A DNA stretch of 64,000 nucleotides, from positions 1 through 64,000 of the forward strand of contig NZ_JBDXGG010000016.1 in NCBI RefSeq assembly GCF_039990255.1, in the 5' to 3' direction. The DNA comes from Nisaea sp039990255. Lineage in GTDB: Bacteria > Pseudomonadota > Alphaproteobacteria > Thalassobaculales > Thalassobaculaceae. The position numbers and the translations under genes were made by a program. Of this stretch, positions 8,720-16,758 are shown piece after piece. The notes below the pieces were generated by a model, which saw only the letters and a program-made list of their open reading frames with translations, was not told the origin of the DNA and made no database searches. Position 1 is the first letter of the stretch; each line of letters opens with the position of its first letter.

Positions 8720-9592
8720 ATGCTGGTCAAAAGTATCTCTCTGTTTTTGCATCAAAAATCTCTCCGCCTCATAAACAAAATTGATAATGCAGCGAAATGG
8801 AGAAATATATATACGATTACAAATAATAAAATAAGCATTATATTGATCAGCATTTCCATTTTTGGATATTTTATCTTATTCAGTGAATATTTTAACGAAC
8901 TAGCAATAAACAAAAGTATTTACTTAATAAATCAGACTTGGAAATTGCGATTTATATATTTTGGGAGTTTTTTTGCACTATTAGCGTTTTTACTATGCTA
9001 CATTTTTTGCCCAAATATTGTTAGAAACCATGCCGATGCTGAAGATTTTTGCGCGACATTTCCAAATAGTCATTCGGACATTGCAATCGCGTTCTTTCTA
9101 TCTAGGAAAAAATACTTCTGGAAGTCTATTGAAAAAATTAGAAATCGGACGATTAGCCTAAATAAGGCCAATAAGGATGTACCATACCTGTCTGCCTATA
9201 TTCCAACTACCGAATTTGAGGCTCGGCGAAGCATAAAATTCTTTTCTGATCTTGTTGAAGATTACAAAATAGACGAAATTTCTATATCAACAGCAGAAGA
9301 TTCACTTAAAAAAAATAAAATGGAACTGCTTCGCGCATACTATAGAATAAACAACTCTAGATTTTTCATAGCTCGATATTTAGGAATTTTATTTATTGCA
9401 ATCTACATAATTTTCCTCTCAATACCGTCCATTCACACATTCAAAGTTATATCATGTTCATTTTTTCCAAATCAACACTCTATATATTTCGACGGAGAAA
9501 TGTTACAGAGATTTACTTTAAATGAATATCGAAGAATACAAGGTTTTTGTGGTATTCAAGATTACGTTTCGCAATACGATCATCCGCCTTGA
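8720..9592 (+). CDS. Unrecognised membrane protein in AT-rich DNA
   Basis: A 290-residue protein that I do not recognise. Hydrophobic segments lie at about residues 37-58 (ISIILISISIFGYFILF), 74-95 (FIYFGSFFALLAFLLCYIFC) and 216-240 (YLGILFIAIYIIFLSI). Between them is a ~120-residue charged soluble part, and a short polar tail follows. This suggests a membrane-anchored cytoplasmic domain. Codons are strongly A/T-ending and the protein is rich in Ile, Asn, Lys, Phe and Tyr, unlike every neighbour, so recent transfer is likely. Start ATG 8720 has a weak GGTGAA site upstream. It might be an accessory defence or stress gene, but nothing in the sequence proves this. Confidence 0.7.
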   Translation: MLVKSISLFLHQKSLRLINKIDNAAKWRNIYTITNNKISIILISISIFGYFILFSEYFNELAINKSIYLINQTWKLRFIYFGSFFALLAFLLCYIFCPNIVRNHADAEDFCATFPNSHSDIAIAFFLSRKKYFWKSIEKIRNRTISLNKANKDVPYLSAYIPTTEFEARRSIKFFSDLVEDYKIDEISISTAEDSLKKNKMELLRAYYRINNSRFFIARYLGILFIAIYIIFLSIPSIHTFKVISCSFFPNQHSIYFDGEMLQRFTLNEYRRIQGFCGIQDYVSQYDHPP

Positions 9593-9686
9593 CCTGCATT
9601 GCCAAGCTAGATGTTGAAAACCTTCTATCAATATCAACCTCTTATCCGAATTACAGACAATTACAGGGACACGCGACTTACTTCGC

Positions 9687-9699
9687 CCGCTAACTCCTC
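9687..9699 (+). repeat. 13-bp direct repeat, right flank of AT-rich island
   Basis: Second copy of CCGCTAACTCCTC (first at 7555-7567). It lies about 95 bases after the end of the membrane-protein gene, in a 335-base stretch (9593-9927) that holds no gene I can support: only this repeat and the dispersed repeat that follows. Confidence 0.6.
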
Positions 9700-9760
9700 A
9701 GCTACATGATCCTCACTAAGTTGGGGCGTGCGTTGCTCAATTCCTCCATTTCCTCTTCGA

Positions 9761-9847
9761 CCGTCATCCCCGCCGAAGAACTGGGATCCGGCTTTTCACA
9801 GGGCATCGACAATGGTCATATGGAATCCGAGCCAAGTCCGGCAGACG
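9761..9847 (+). repeat. Dispersed ~85-bp repeat, copy 2
   Basis: Same orientation and same landmark blocks as the element at 7426-7510, with scattered substitutions. The inverted repeat at the right end is decayed in this copy. The short open frame across it (9706-9912) is not credible as a protein. Confidence 0.65.
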
Positions 9848-9927
9848 GATTCCCACCACCGAATCGAATGACCTATCCTCTCCTTCCCTTGCCCCCCGCC
9901 TCACTTCCCTAACTGCGGAGAACCACC

Positions 9928-11061
9928 ATGGACTTCAACGCCCTGCCTTTCAACGCCGACGCCATGTGCGCCGGTCTCCGCCCGTGGATCGAATGCGAGA
10001 GTCCGACCCATGATGCGGCTTCGGTCGACCGGATGATCGACCTTGCGAGCTATGACCTCGTTGCCATGGGCGCCACGATAGAGCGCATTCCCGGGCGCAT
10101 GGGCCTTGGCGGCTGCGTACGCGCCAGCTTCCCGCATCCCAGGGCGGGTGAGCCGGGCATCCTGATTGCCGGGCACATGGACACGGTGCACCCCGTCGGC
10201 ACGCTGGCCCGCCTCCCCTACCGGCGCGAGGGCGGGAGGTGCTGGGGGCCCGGCATTCAGGACATGAAGGGCGGCAACTATCTGTCGCTCGAAGCGATCC
10301 GGCAGATGGCTGCCGCGCACATCGAGACGCCGCTGCCCGTCACCGTGCTGTTCACGCCGGACGAGGAGATCGGCACGCCCGCGACCCGGGAGCTGATCGA
10401 AGCCACGGCGCGGACCCAGAAATACGTGCTCGTCCCCGAGCCGGCCCGCCCCGACGGCGGGCTCGTCTGGGGCCGCTATGCCATTGCGCGTTTCAACCTC
10501 CGGACCATCGGCACCCCGATCCATGCGGGCGTCGACCCGCGCCTCGGGCGCTCGGCGGTGCGGGAAATGGCCCGGCGCATTCTCGAGATCGAGGAGATGA
10601 GCACCGATAGCTGCACCTTCTCGGTGGGCTGCGTGACCTCGGACCAGCTCCATGTGAATTGCGTGCCCTCGGGCTGCTCGGCCGAGGCGCTGTCCATGGC
10701 TAAGCGGCAGGCGGATCTGGATGCGGGCGTCGGGAAGATGCTGGCGCTGCACGATCCGGATGCTGAAGTGGGTTTTAACGTCGCGCGCGGCGTCACCCGG
10801 CCAGTCTGGGAGCCGAGCGCTGCCGACAAGGCGCTGTTCGAGCATGCAAAAAGCCTCGCCGGGGATCTGGGTTTCGAGATCACGGCCCATATGGCGGGCG
10901 GCGGCTCGGACGGCAATTTCACCGGCGCGATGGGCATCCCGACGCTCGACTCCCTCGGCCCGCGCGGCGCCGGGCTGCATACGCTGGATGAGCATATCGA
11001 GGTCGAGAGCCTCGCCGAGCGCGGCAAGCTGATGGCTGGCCTGCTGGCAACGCTGAGCTGA
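9928..11061 (+). CDS. M20 family metallopeptidase (carboxypeptidase G2-like)
   Basis: A 377-residue dizinc aminoacylase/carboxypeptidase. The ligand set is complete: H83 and catalytic D85 in GHMDTVHP, bridging D112 in GIQDMKGG, the DEE motif at 145-147 (catalytic E146), E171 in VPEP, and H351 in GLHTLDEH. The inserted dimerisation domain runs about residues 180-290. There is no signal peptide, so it should be cytoplasmic, unlike periplasmic CPG2. The family cleaves C-terminal residues (often glutamate) or N-acyl groups; the substrate here cannot be read. It is a single gene with a GCGGAG site before its ATG. Confidence 0.88.
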   Translation: MDFNALPFNADAMCAGLRPWIECESPTHDAASVDRMIDLASYDLVAMGATIERIPGRMGLGGCVRASFPHPRAGEPGILIAGHMDTVHPVGTLARLPYRREGGRCWGPGIQDMKGGNYLSLEAIRQMAAAHIETPLPVTVLFTPDEEIGTPATRELIEATARTQKYVLVPEPARPDGGLVWGRYAIARFNLRTIGTPIHAGVDPRLGRSAVREMARRILEIEEMSTDSCTFSVGCVTSDQLHVNCVPSGCSAEALSMAKRQADLDAGVGKMLALHDPDAEVGFNVARGVTRPVWEPSAADKALFEHAKSLAGDLGFEITAHMAGGGSDGNFTGAMGIPTLDSLGPRGAGLHTLDEHIEVESLAERGKLMAGLLATLS

Positions 11062-11274
11062 GACCCAAGCCACGCGCGTTGCATCATGGATGCAGCGATA
11101 TCGCCGGGTCGGGCCGGATCTCCAGACAGGGAAACGCATGCGCACGGCATGTGCTCTCCGACGGTGCACCGGTCAGCTCAACCGTGTCCGAAGATGGTCA
11201 ACGCCAAAAGCGTGGAGGGGGACCATGCGCGTTGGCCCGGCTCCCCTCCCTTTCTGTCCCGATAGGGTTCACCT

Positions 11275-12579
11275 TTAGGCGAACTGCTTCTCCATATCAC
11301 GCCGAATCCGGATCGCATCGGCGGTCTCGTCCACCTCGACATCGGACCAGCGGATCATCTGGCCTTCCTGGATGCCGGATTTCAGCTTGACGTTGTGTGC
11401 CAGCCCGATTGGCAATCCGCCCTCTTTCAACGAGGTTTCAGCCGGGTAGAGCTTGCCCCAGACGGTGAACCCGCCTTCGCCGTCGAGCATCTCTCCCGCC
11501 TTCAGGTTCCGCTTTGCTGTTGCAACCACATCGCCCCTGAAACCCTGGGTCGCGCCGGTCGGTCGGTTCAGAATCGCAGCGGACAGGATCGACATGTTGA
11601 GTTCGAGACCGATGAGATGAAACGGCTTGAACATGGCGGAGTACCGGCCGGACGCGTCGGTGTTCATGCCATATTGCCGGAAACAGGCAGCGGCGTAGTC
11701 TGTCTGCGCCTCGATCACCACATAGACGCCCCAGCGCAGATCCTTGAACACAGGACGCCCGTCCCGCTCCAGGGAGGAGACCACCTCGACCTGTCCCTTG
11801 ACGGCAAGTTGACCACCGTCGGATTCCGGGCGCAGGACGTGGGCGAGATCGTCCATCCCGGCAGGCGGGAACCGCAAACCGTCCGGCGGCGGGGTCAAGC
11901 CGGTCGCGTTGGCGATGGCCGCCATCTCGAGCCCCGATTTGGTGCCGTCCAGGAAGCTGTTGAACATCTGGCTGTTCATACCGGCGGCGGCGGCCTGCTC
12001 GCTGGTGAGGCCGTAAAAGTCCCAGACCGTGTCCGGTGTCGATGCATGATAGGCAGGCAGGAATTTCGTCCCCTTCCCGGCGGCAACGACCTCGAACCCC
12101 GTCGAGCGGGCCCATTCCACGAGCTCGCACGTGAGCGCGGGCTGATCGCCATAGGCCATGGAATAGACCACGCCGGCACGCCGGGCTTCTTCCGCCAGAA
12201 GCGGTCCGGCGAGCACGTCCGCCTCGACATTCACCATGACGATATGCGTCCCGTTCCGGATCGCCTCCCGCGCATGCACGAGGCCAACCGACGGAATACC
12301 GGTTGCCTCGACAATCACGTCGGCCGTGCCGGCCCTGATCATTTCCATTGAATCGTCGGCGAAGCGTGTCGCTTCCGTCAATTCTTCCGGCCAGCCGACA
12401 GACCGGCACGCAGCTCTGGCCCGGTCGGGGGCCAGATCGGCTATCCATGCGACTTCCAGCCCCGGAGTCGTCGGAACCTGCGAGAGAAACATGCTGCCGA
12501 ACTTACCGGCCCCGATTAACCCCACACGCACCGGTGCACCTGCGGCGGCACGGTCAAGAAGATCCTGATAAATAAACAT
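11275..12579 (-). CDS. NAD(P)-dependent oxidoreductase with SAF domain
   Basis: A 434-residue protein. A Rossmann fold opens near residue 17 (VRVGLIGAGKFGSMF), as in homoserine-dehydrogenase-like enzymes. A middle region carries VMVNVEADVLAGPLLA, and the C-terminal ~90 residues (from VATAKRNLKAGEML) form a SAF-type domain. Members of this family oxidise or reduce hydroxy/oxo acids in sugar-acid and related catabolism; the substrate is not readable. It begins 6 bases after the PhyH gene and is the last gene of the GntR-PhyH-dehydrogenase operon, so the two enzymes probably act in sequence on one compound. Confidence 0.82.
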   Translation of the reverse strand: MFIYQDLLDRAAAGAPVRVGLIGAGKFGSMFLSQVPTTPGLEVAWIADLAPDRARAACRSVGWPEELTEATRFADDSMEMIRAGTADVIVEATGIPSVGLVHAREAIRNGTHIVMVNVEADVLAGPLLAEEARRAGVVYSMAYGDQPALTCELVEWARSTGFEVVAAGKGTKFLPAYHASTPDTVWDFYGLTSEQAAAAGMNSQMFNSFLDGTKSGLEMAAIANATGLTPPPDGLRFPPAGMDDLAHVLRPESDGGQLAVKGQVEVVSSLERDGRPVFKDLRWGVYVVIEAQTDYAAACFRQYGMNTDASGRYSAMFKPFHLIGLELNMSILSAAILNRPTGATQGFRGDVVATAKRNLKAGEMLDGEGGFTVWGKLYPAETSLKEGGLPIGLAHNVKLKSGIQEGQMIRWSDVEVDETADAIRIRRDMEKQFA

Positions 12580-12585
12580 ATTATA

Positions 12586-13386
12586 TTACTCCGCCGCCTG
12601 GGTTTCTGTATTGATCAACGCATCGAAACAATCATCTCCCAGCGCTTCGATCGGCGTGAAATCGCGGTGTGCGATCCATTCTTCCCGGTTGAAGGCACGG
12701 ATGTGATTGTCGACATGGCACAGGGACAGATAGACGATGGTCCGTCCAATGGGCGAGATGTTCGGCGGGCTTGCATGGACCAGCAGGGACGAGAACATCA
12801 GCACGCTTCCGGCCGGCCCTGTCGGCGCCACGCACCCCCCCTTGTCGGCCAGAGCCGATACGGTTTCGCGATCCAGAGTCCAGAGCGGATAGGATGTCGT
12901 CTCGAGGTCATGGCCTGCGGCGACAACTCCCTGCTTGTGACTGCCGGGAATGAACAGGAGAGGGCCGTTGGCCGCAGTCACGTCGTCTAGGAAAACCGCG
13001 ATGTTCATCGCCCTAGGCTCCGGCATCTCGTCGTCACGCTGCCAGGTGCCGTAATCCTGGTGCCATTGCCAGACCTCGCCATCGAATGCGGCCTTGGCGT
13101 TGATCTTGAACTGATGCATGTAGGTCGATCCGTCGAGCACCTGCTGCACCGGCTCGATGAGACGGGGATGAGCGCCCAGTCTGCGGAATGTCTCGTTGTA
13201 GGTGTGGGCAGCGAATGCCGTCCGGGCGACGCCCGACTTCTCGCGCCAGACTTCCTTGCGCTCGGTCTGGTAGATCTTATCCGCCTCTGACTTCATCAGA
13301 GTCGCCTCCTCCGGGGTAAAACGCCCCGGGAAGAACAGATATCCGTCCTCATCGAACTTTTTCAGTTCGTCTTGTGTCAGCTTCAT
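12586..13386 (-). CDS. Phytanoyl-CoA dioxygenase (PhyH) family protein
   Basis: A 266-residue non-haem iron, 2-oxoglutarate-dependent oxygenase of the PhyH/ectoine hydroxylase superfamily. The iron-binding motif is HQD in WQWHQDYGTW, with the distal histidine in LLVHASPPN and the 2-oxoglutarate-binding arginine probably in IGRTIVYLS. I use the ATG at 13386 (MKLTQDELKKF), which has an AGGGAG ribosome site; the frame extends upstream to 13428. It lies between a GntR regulator and an oxidoreductase. It is not obviously ectoine hydroxylase, since no ect genes are nearby. Likely reaction: hydroxylation or oxidative demethylation of a small acid (inference). Confidence 0.86.
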   Translation of the reverse strand: MKLTQDELKKFDEDGYLFFPGRFTPEEATLMKSEADKIYQTERKEVWREKSGVARTAFAAHTYNETFRRLGAHPRLIEPVQQVLDGSTYMHQFKINAKAAFDGEVWQWHQDYGTWQRDDEMPEPRAMNIAVFLDDVTAANGPLLFIPGSHKQGVVAAGHDLETTSYPLWTLDRETVSALADKGGCVAPTGPAGSVLMFSSLLVHASPPNISPIGRTIVYLSLCHVDNHIRAFNREEWIAHRDFTPIEALGDDCFDALINTETQAAE

Positions 13387-13457
13387 TGGAGCTCCCTTCC
13401 CTGCGATACTCTCGCTTTTTGCAGCCATTCGGCTTTTCTTTAAGTCTGGTTTCGGCC

Positions 13458-14120
13458 TTATTCCTGTTTCAAACGCCTGTATGTCATGGCCCCGGTCCGA
13501 TCCGTGTGTTCGAACGCCAACCGTCCCGCCCTTTCCGAATCACCGGACAGGACGGCATCAGCGATCGCGTCATGATCATCCAGAGTGTCCGGCCATTGCA
13601 CCCGGTCCTCAAGAACAACCCGCATCGACCGCACCATGTGCGGCCAGAAATTGCCGACAACCATATCGATTTCGGTATTGCCGGAGAGATCATGGATAGC
13701 GCGGTGAAAATCGAGATCCGCTTTAAGGAATGCATCAATGTCACCGATGGCGCCGGCCGCCCGCCCTTCCCGTAAGATAGGCGTTAAACGCTCGCCGGGC
13801 CGTTCGGCACGCCCAATCCGCTCTGCCGCGAGGCGAGCAGCCAGCCGGTCGATGGCGCCGCGAACCTGATACAGCCCGAGCAGACGATCAGCATCAATCG
13901 GCGCAACCATATAGCCCTTGCGTCCGCGATCAACGACCAGACCTTCGCGTCGCAAGATCGCCAGCGCATGACTGACCGGCTGGCGGCTTACCCCCAATCG
14001 CGCGGCAAGGTCCTCCTGCGCAAGTGGCGCTCCCGGCGCAAGATCCAGTGCCATGATGGCATCCCGTATGGCCTCGTGGGCAAGTGCGGTGAGATCCGGT
14101 TTGGCGGCTAACGTCTGCAT
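13458..14120 (-). CDS. GntR family regulator, FadR/FCD subfamily
   Basis: A 220-residue repressor or activator. The N-terminal winged helix (residues ~10-70) includes LAARLGVSRQPVSHALAILR. The FCD effector domain carries the metal-site pattern D..DFHRAIHDLSGN and further histidines (HMVRSM, DDHDAI). It is the first gene of the operon, 71 bases before the PhyH gene. A perfect palindrome at 14135-14151, just upstream of its own start, is the natural operator, so autoregulation of the whole operon is likely. The effector is probably the carboxylic acid substrate or an intermediate (inference from the family). Confidence 0.9.
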   Translation of the reverse strand: MQTLAAKPDLTALAHEAIRDAIMALDLAPGAPLAQEDLAARLGVSRQPVSHALAILRREGLVVDRGRKGYMVAPIDADRLLGLYQVRGAIDRLAARLAAERIGRAERPGERLTPILREGRAAGAIGDIDAFLKADLDFHRAIHDLSGNTEIDMVVGNFWPHMVRSMRVVLEDRVQWPDTLDDHDAIADAVLSGDSERAGRLAFEHTDRTGAMTYRRLKQE

Positions 14121-14134
14121 ATCAGTTTCGCATA

Positions 14135-14151
14135 CTGAATTCTGAATTCAG
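14135..14151. promoter_or_regulatory. Palindromic operator upstream of the GntR operon
   Basis: CTGAATTC-T-GAATTCAG: two 8-bp arms, perfect, around a single central T, beginning 15 bases before the GntR start codon. FadR-type GntR proteins bind short, AT-rich inverted repeats of about this size, so it is the best candidate operator for this regulator. Confidence 0.7.
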
Positions 14152-14330
14152 AAAATTGAATATTGATTGAGGTCAGGAGTCAAGGATGTCGATCCGAGGT
14201 CTGACGGTTGCGAAAAGCGAACGGGCTCGTCTCGCTCTGGACCTCATCATGCGACCAGCCTAGACTCGCGCCAGGAGCAAAAAATGCAATCGCGCGGCTC
14301 TGTGGCCTGCGCCAGATCCGGAGTAAGACG

Positions 14331-15188
14331 ATGAAACGTTTGGGGATCATTGTGGGGGCGGTTGCCGCGGTCCTGTTAGTGGCGGTGGTTGCCGTCGTGG
14401 TCTTCGTGTTTGGCAATCTCGACTCACTCGTCAAGGACGTGATCGAGGAGCAGGGCTCCCGCGTCGCCGGAGTACCAGTGACAGTCTCCGGGGTAAAAAT
14501 CGAGGTGCTGGACGGTCGGGCCGCGATAAACGGGTTGGCGGTGGGTAACCCATCCGGCTTCAATAGCGATAATGCGATATCGCTCGGCGGGATAAGCGTT
14601 GCACTGGACACCGCAAGCGTCAGCGAGCCGGTGATCGTGATCAAGGAGATCGCGGTCGATGGACCGGCAGTTACCTACGAACTGGCATCTGGCGGCAACA
14701 ATATCGGCACCATCTCGGACAACGTGAAAAAGAACAGCGGCGGCGGGAGCGGCTCGTCCGGTGCCTCCTCCTCTGGGGAAAGCGACGGCACGGATAAGAA
14801 GCTGATCATCGAAAGCCTCAAGATTCGCGGCGGCACCGTGACGATCGCCGCCTCATTGCTCGACCAAAGCAAAGCGCTGGAAGCCAAATTACCCGATATT
14901 ACCCTTACGAATATTGGCAAGGAGTCCGGCGGGGCGACACCCGAGGAAGTAGCCGCCCAGGTCGTAGCAGCCCTGACCGACGCCGCCAGCCGAGCGGCCG
15001 CGAGCATCGGAGTTGGCAAGACACTTGAGGCGCTGAAGCAGAATCTCGGCAAGATCAATGGCGGCAAGCTGCCGACCGACGTGGAAGGCGCCAAGAAGGC
15101 CGTCGACGATGCAAAGAAAGCGGTCGAAGACACCAGCAAGGAGCTGGAGAAAGCCGGCGAAGGGCTGAAAAAACTGTTCGGTAACTGA
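14331..15188 (+). CDS. AsmA-like membrane-anchored protein
   Basis: A 285-residue protein with one N-terminal membrane helix (IIVGAVAAVLLVAVVAVVVFVF). AsmA-like beta-rich sequence follows (VTVSGVKIEVLDGRAAINGL, then SLGGISVALDTASV), then a Gly/Ser linker near residue 140, a second beta-rich stretch, and a Lys/Asp-rich amphipathic C-terminal helix. The start at 14331 has a GGAGTAAGACG site; the open frame to 14208 lacks one. AsmA-type proteins span the periplasm and are tied to lipid transport and outer-membrane biogenesis, but this one is much shorter than AsmA or TamB. Function is therefore only a family guess. It converges with the Hsp70-like gene. Confidence 0.72.
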   Translation: MKRLGIIVGAVAAVLLVAVVAVVVFVFGNLDSLVKDVIEEQGSRVAGVPVTVSGVKIEVLDGRAAINGLAVGNPSGFNSDNAISLGGISVALDTASVSEPVIVIKEIAVDGPAVTYELASGGNNIGTISDNVKKNSGGGSGSSGASSSGESDGTDKKLIIESLKIRGGTVTIAASLLDQSKALEAKLPDITLTNIGKESGGATPEEVAAQVVAALTDAASRAAASIGVGKTLEALKQNLGKINGGKLPTDVEGAKKAVDDAKKAVEDTSKELEKAGEGLKKLFGN

Positions 15189-15322
15189 GCCAACGCGCGG
15201 GTCACGCAATCACACACCCGAACCAACATTCCCGCGCACGCGGAGACTCAGGGGAAGAAAGGCGCCACCCTATGATCGTCAACGTCCCAGCTCTCCGGCC
15301 AGGATAAAACGATTAAAGAGGT

Positions 15323-16597
15323 TTACGCCGTTGGAAACACCCGATGTGCGGCCTTCGTCAGGCCCTTTGCCACTGCCGTGAAGGGATCGGACGGGACAAT
15401 CTGAGCGGCGGGGACGCAGCCCGTGATGACCCGGCGCATGTCCGGCAGCAGGGTGGAGCCACCGGTCAGGACGATATGCCCGACATCCTCAGGCCGCACA
15501 CCGGCCATGGCCAGTGTCTCCTCGGCGGCCTTGGCGACCTGTTGCTCCAGCGGCGCGAAATGCTGCGCCAGGGCAACCCGGTCCACCTCGATGGCGGGCA
15601 GGTCGTCGATATAGGGGAAATCAAGCACCGCCGCGTCTTTGTCGCTAAGGGCGATCTTCACCCCTTCCACAGCATTCACCAACCGGTGGCCGAGCTGCCG
15701 TTCCAGCAGCTCCAGCAACAGCTCGATCTTCTCCGGATCGACCGCCTGCCGCATGACCTCGCGGACGTCCTGCTTCATGGCGTAGGTGTAGCAGAAATGG
15801 ATCTTCTGCCAGGTGGCAAGGTCGCTGTAATAGCTCGCCGGCACAGGCAACATGACGTCGGAGGTCAGCGCCTTCATCTCCGTGCCATAACCAAAAGCAG
15901 GCATGACGGCCTTCAGCGACAGCCGCTTGTCAAGATCCGTGCCGCCGATATGCACACCGTGATTGGCCAGAATCTCGAACCCGGCAACCTCTTTGGAACC
16001 GCCATCCGCTGACCGGCGCGCCAGGGTGAAATCAGAGGTGCCACCGCCAATGTCTGCAACGAGGACATAGACCGGGTCCTGCATCGCCGCTTCTGCGTCG
16101 ATCAGGGCAGCGACTGGCTCAAAGACGAAATGTACCGGCCCAAAACCTGCTTCCTCCAGCACCTCACGCAGCAAGGTCTCCGCCCGTTTGTCGCGCGTCT
16201 CGTCTTCGTCGACAAAACGGACCGGCCGCCCGGCGACCAATCCGGCAATCTCACCACCGGACGCAGTCTCCACACTCTTCTTCACCGCGATCAGAAAACT
16301 GGTGAGCAGAGAACGGAACGGCCATGAACGGGCTCCCATCCGGGTCACGTCATCGGCCAGGCTGGTGCCGAGGATGCTTTTCAGCGCCCGCAAATATCGG
16401 CCTTCATGCCCCTGCAAGAAGCGTGTCTCGGCATCGTGCCCACTGACCAGCACTCCCTCTTCCTCGTCATAGAATAGGGCCGTCGGGACGGATTGGCCGC
16501 CATGTTCGAACCTGTGCAGATCAAGGGCATTGCCGGACGCGTATCCGATGGCGGAATTCGAGGTGCCGAAATCTAGCCCAGCGACAATCGGTTTCAT
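15323..16597 (-). CDS. Hsp70 family protein, YegD-like
   Basis: A 424-residue actin-fold ATPase. Phosphate 1 loop GLDFGTSNSAIGY at the N-terminus, phosphate 2 DIGGGTSDFTLARR near residue 185, and an adenosine motif VLTGGSTLLPDM near the C-terminus. The DnaK substrate-binding domain is absent, as in YegD, which is of similar length. The cellular role of YegD is not established. It stands alone; the 161-base gap upstream shows no obvious heat-shock promoter. Confidence 0.87.
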   Translation of the reverse strand: MKPIVAGLDFGTSNSAIGYASGNALDLHRFEHGGQSVPTALFYDEEEGVLVSGHDAETRFLQGHEGRYLRALKSILGTSLADDVTRMGARSWPFRSLLTSFLIAVKKSVETASGGEIAGLVAGRPVRFVDEDETRDKRAETLLREVLEEAGFGPVHFVFEPVAALIDAEAAMQDPVYVLVADIGGGTSDFTLARRSADGGSKEVAGFEILANHGVHIGGTDLDKRLSLKAVMPAFGYGTEMKALTSDVMLPVPASYYSDLATWQKIHFCYTYAMKQDVREVMRQAVDPEKIELLLELLERQLGHRLVNAVEGVKIALSDKDAAVLDFPYIDDLPAIEVDRVALAQHFAPLEQQVAKAAEETLAMAGVRPEDVGHIVLTGGSTLLPDMRRVITGCVPAAQIVPSDPFTAVAKGLTKAAHRVFPTA

Positions 16598-16758
16598 GGG
16601 ATCGGGGCTCTCTAGGATTGGAAACGTGGATTTCCGTCTCAGCGGAGCCGGTTTGTTTACAGGGAGTCACCCATGCGCGGTCAAGGCGAAACTGACGCCG
16701 AAACGAAATCGTCACGCGAGGGTGCGATCTGGAGAATGGGCATTCCAGATTAGACTGG

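Noticed and set aside
9901..11169. 422-codon open frame antisense to the M20 peptidase
   Set aside because: All metal ligands of M20 are on the plus strand. The antisense frame is Arg/His-rich with no domain.
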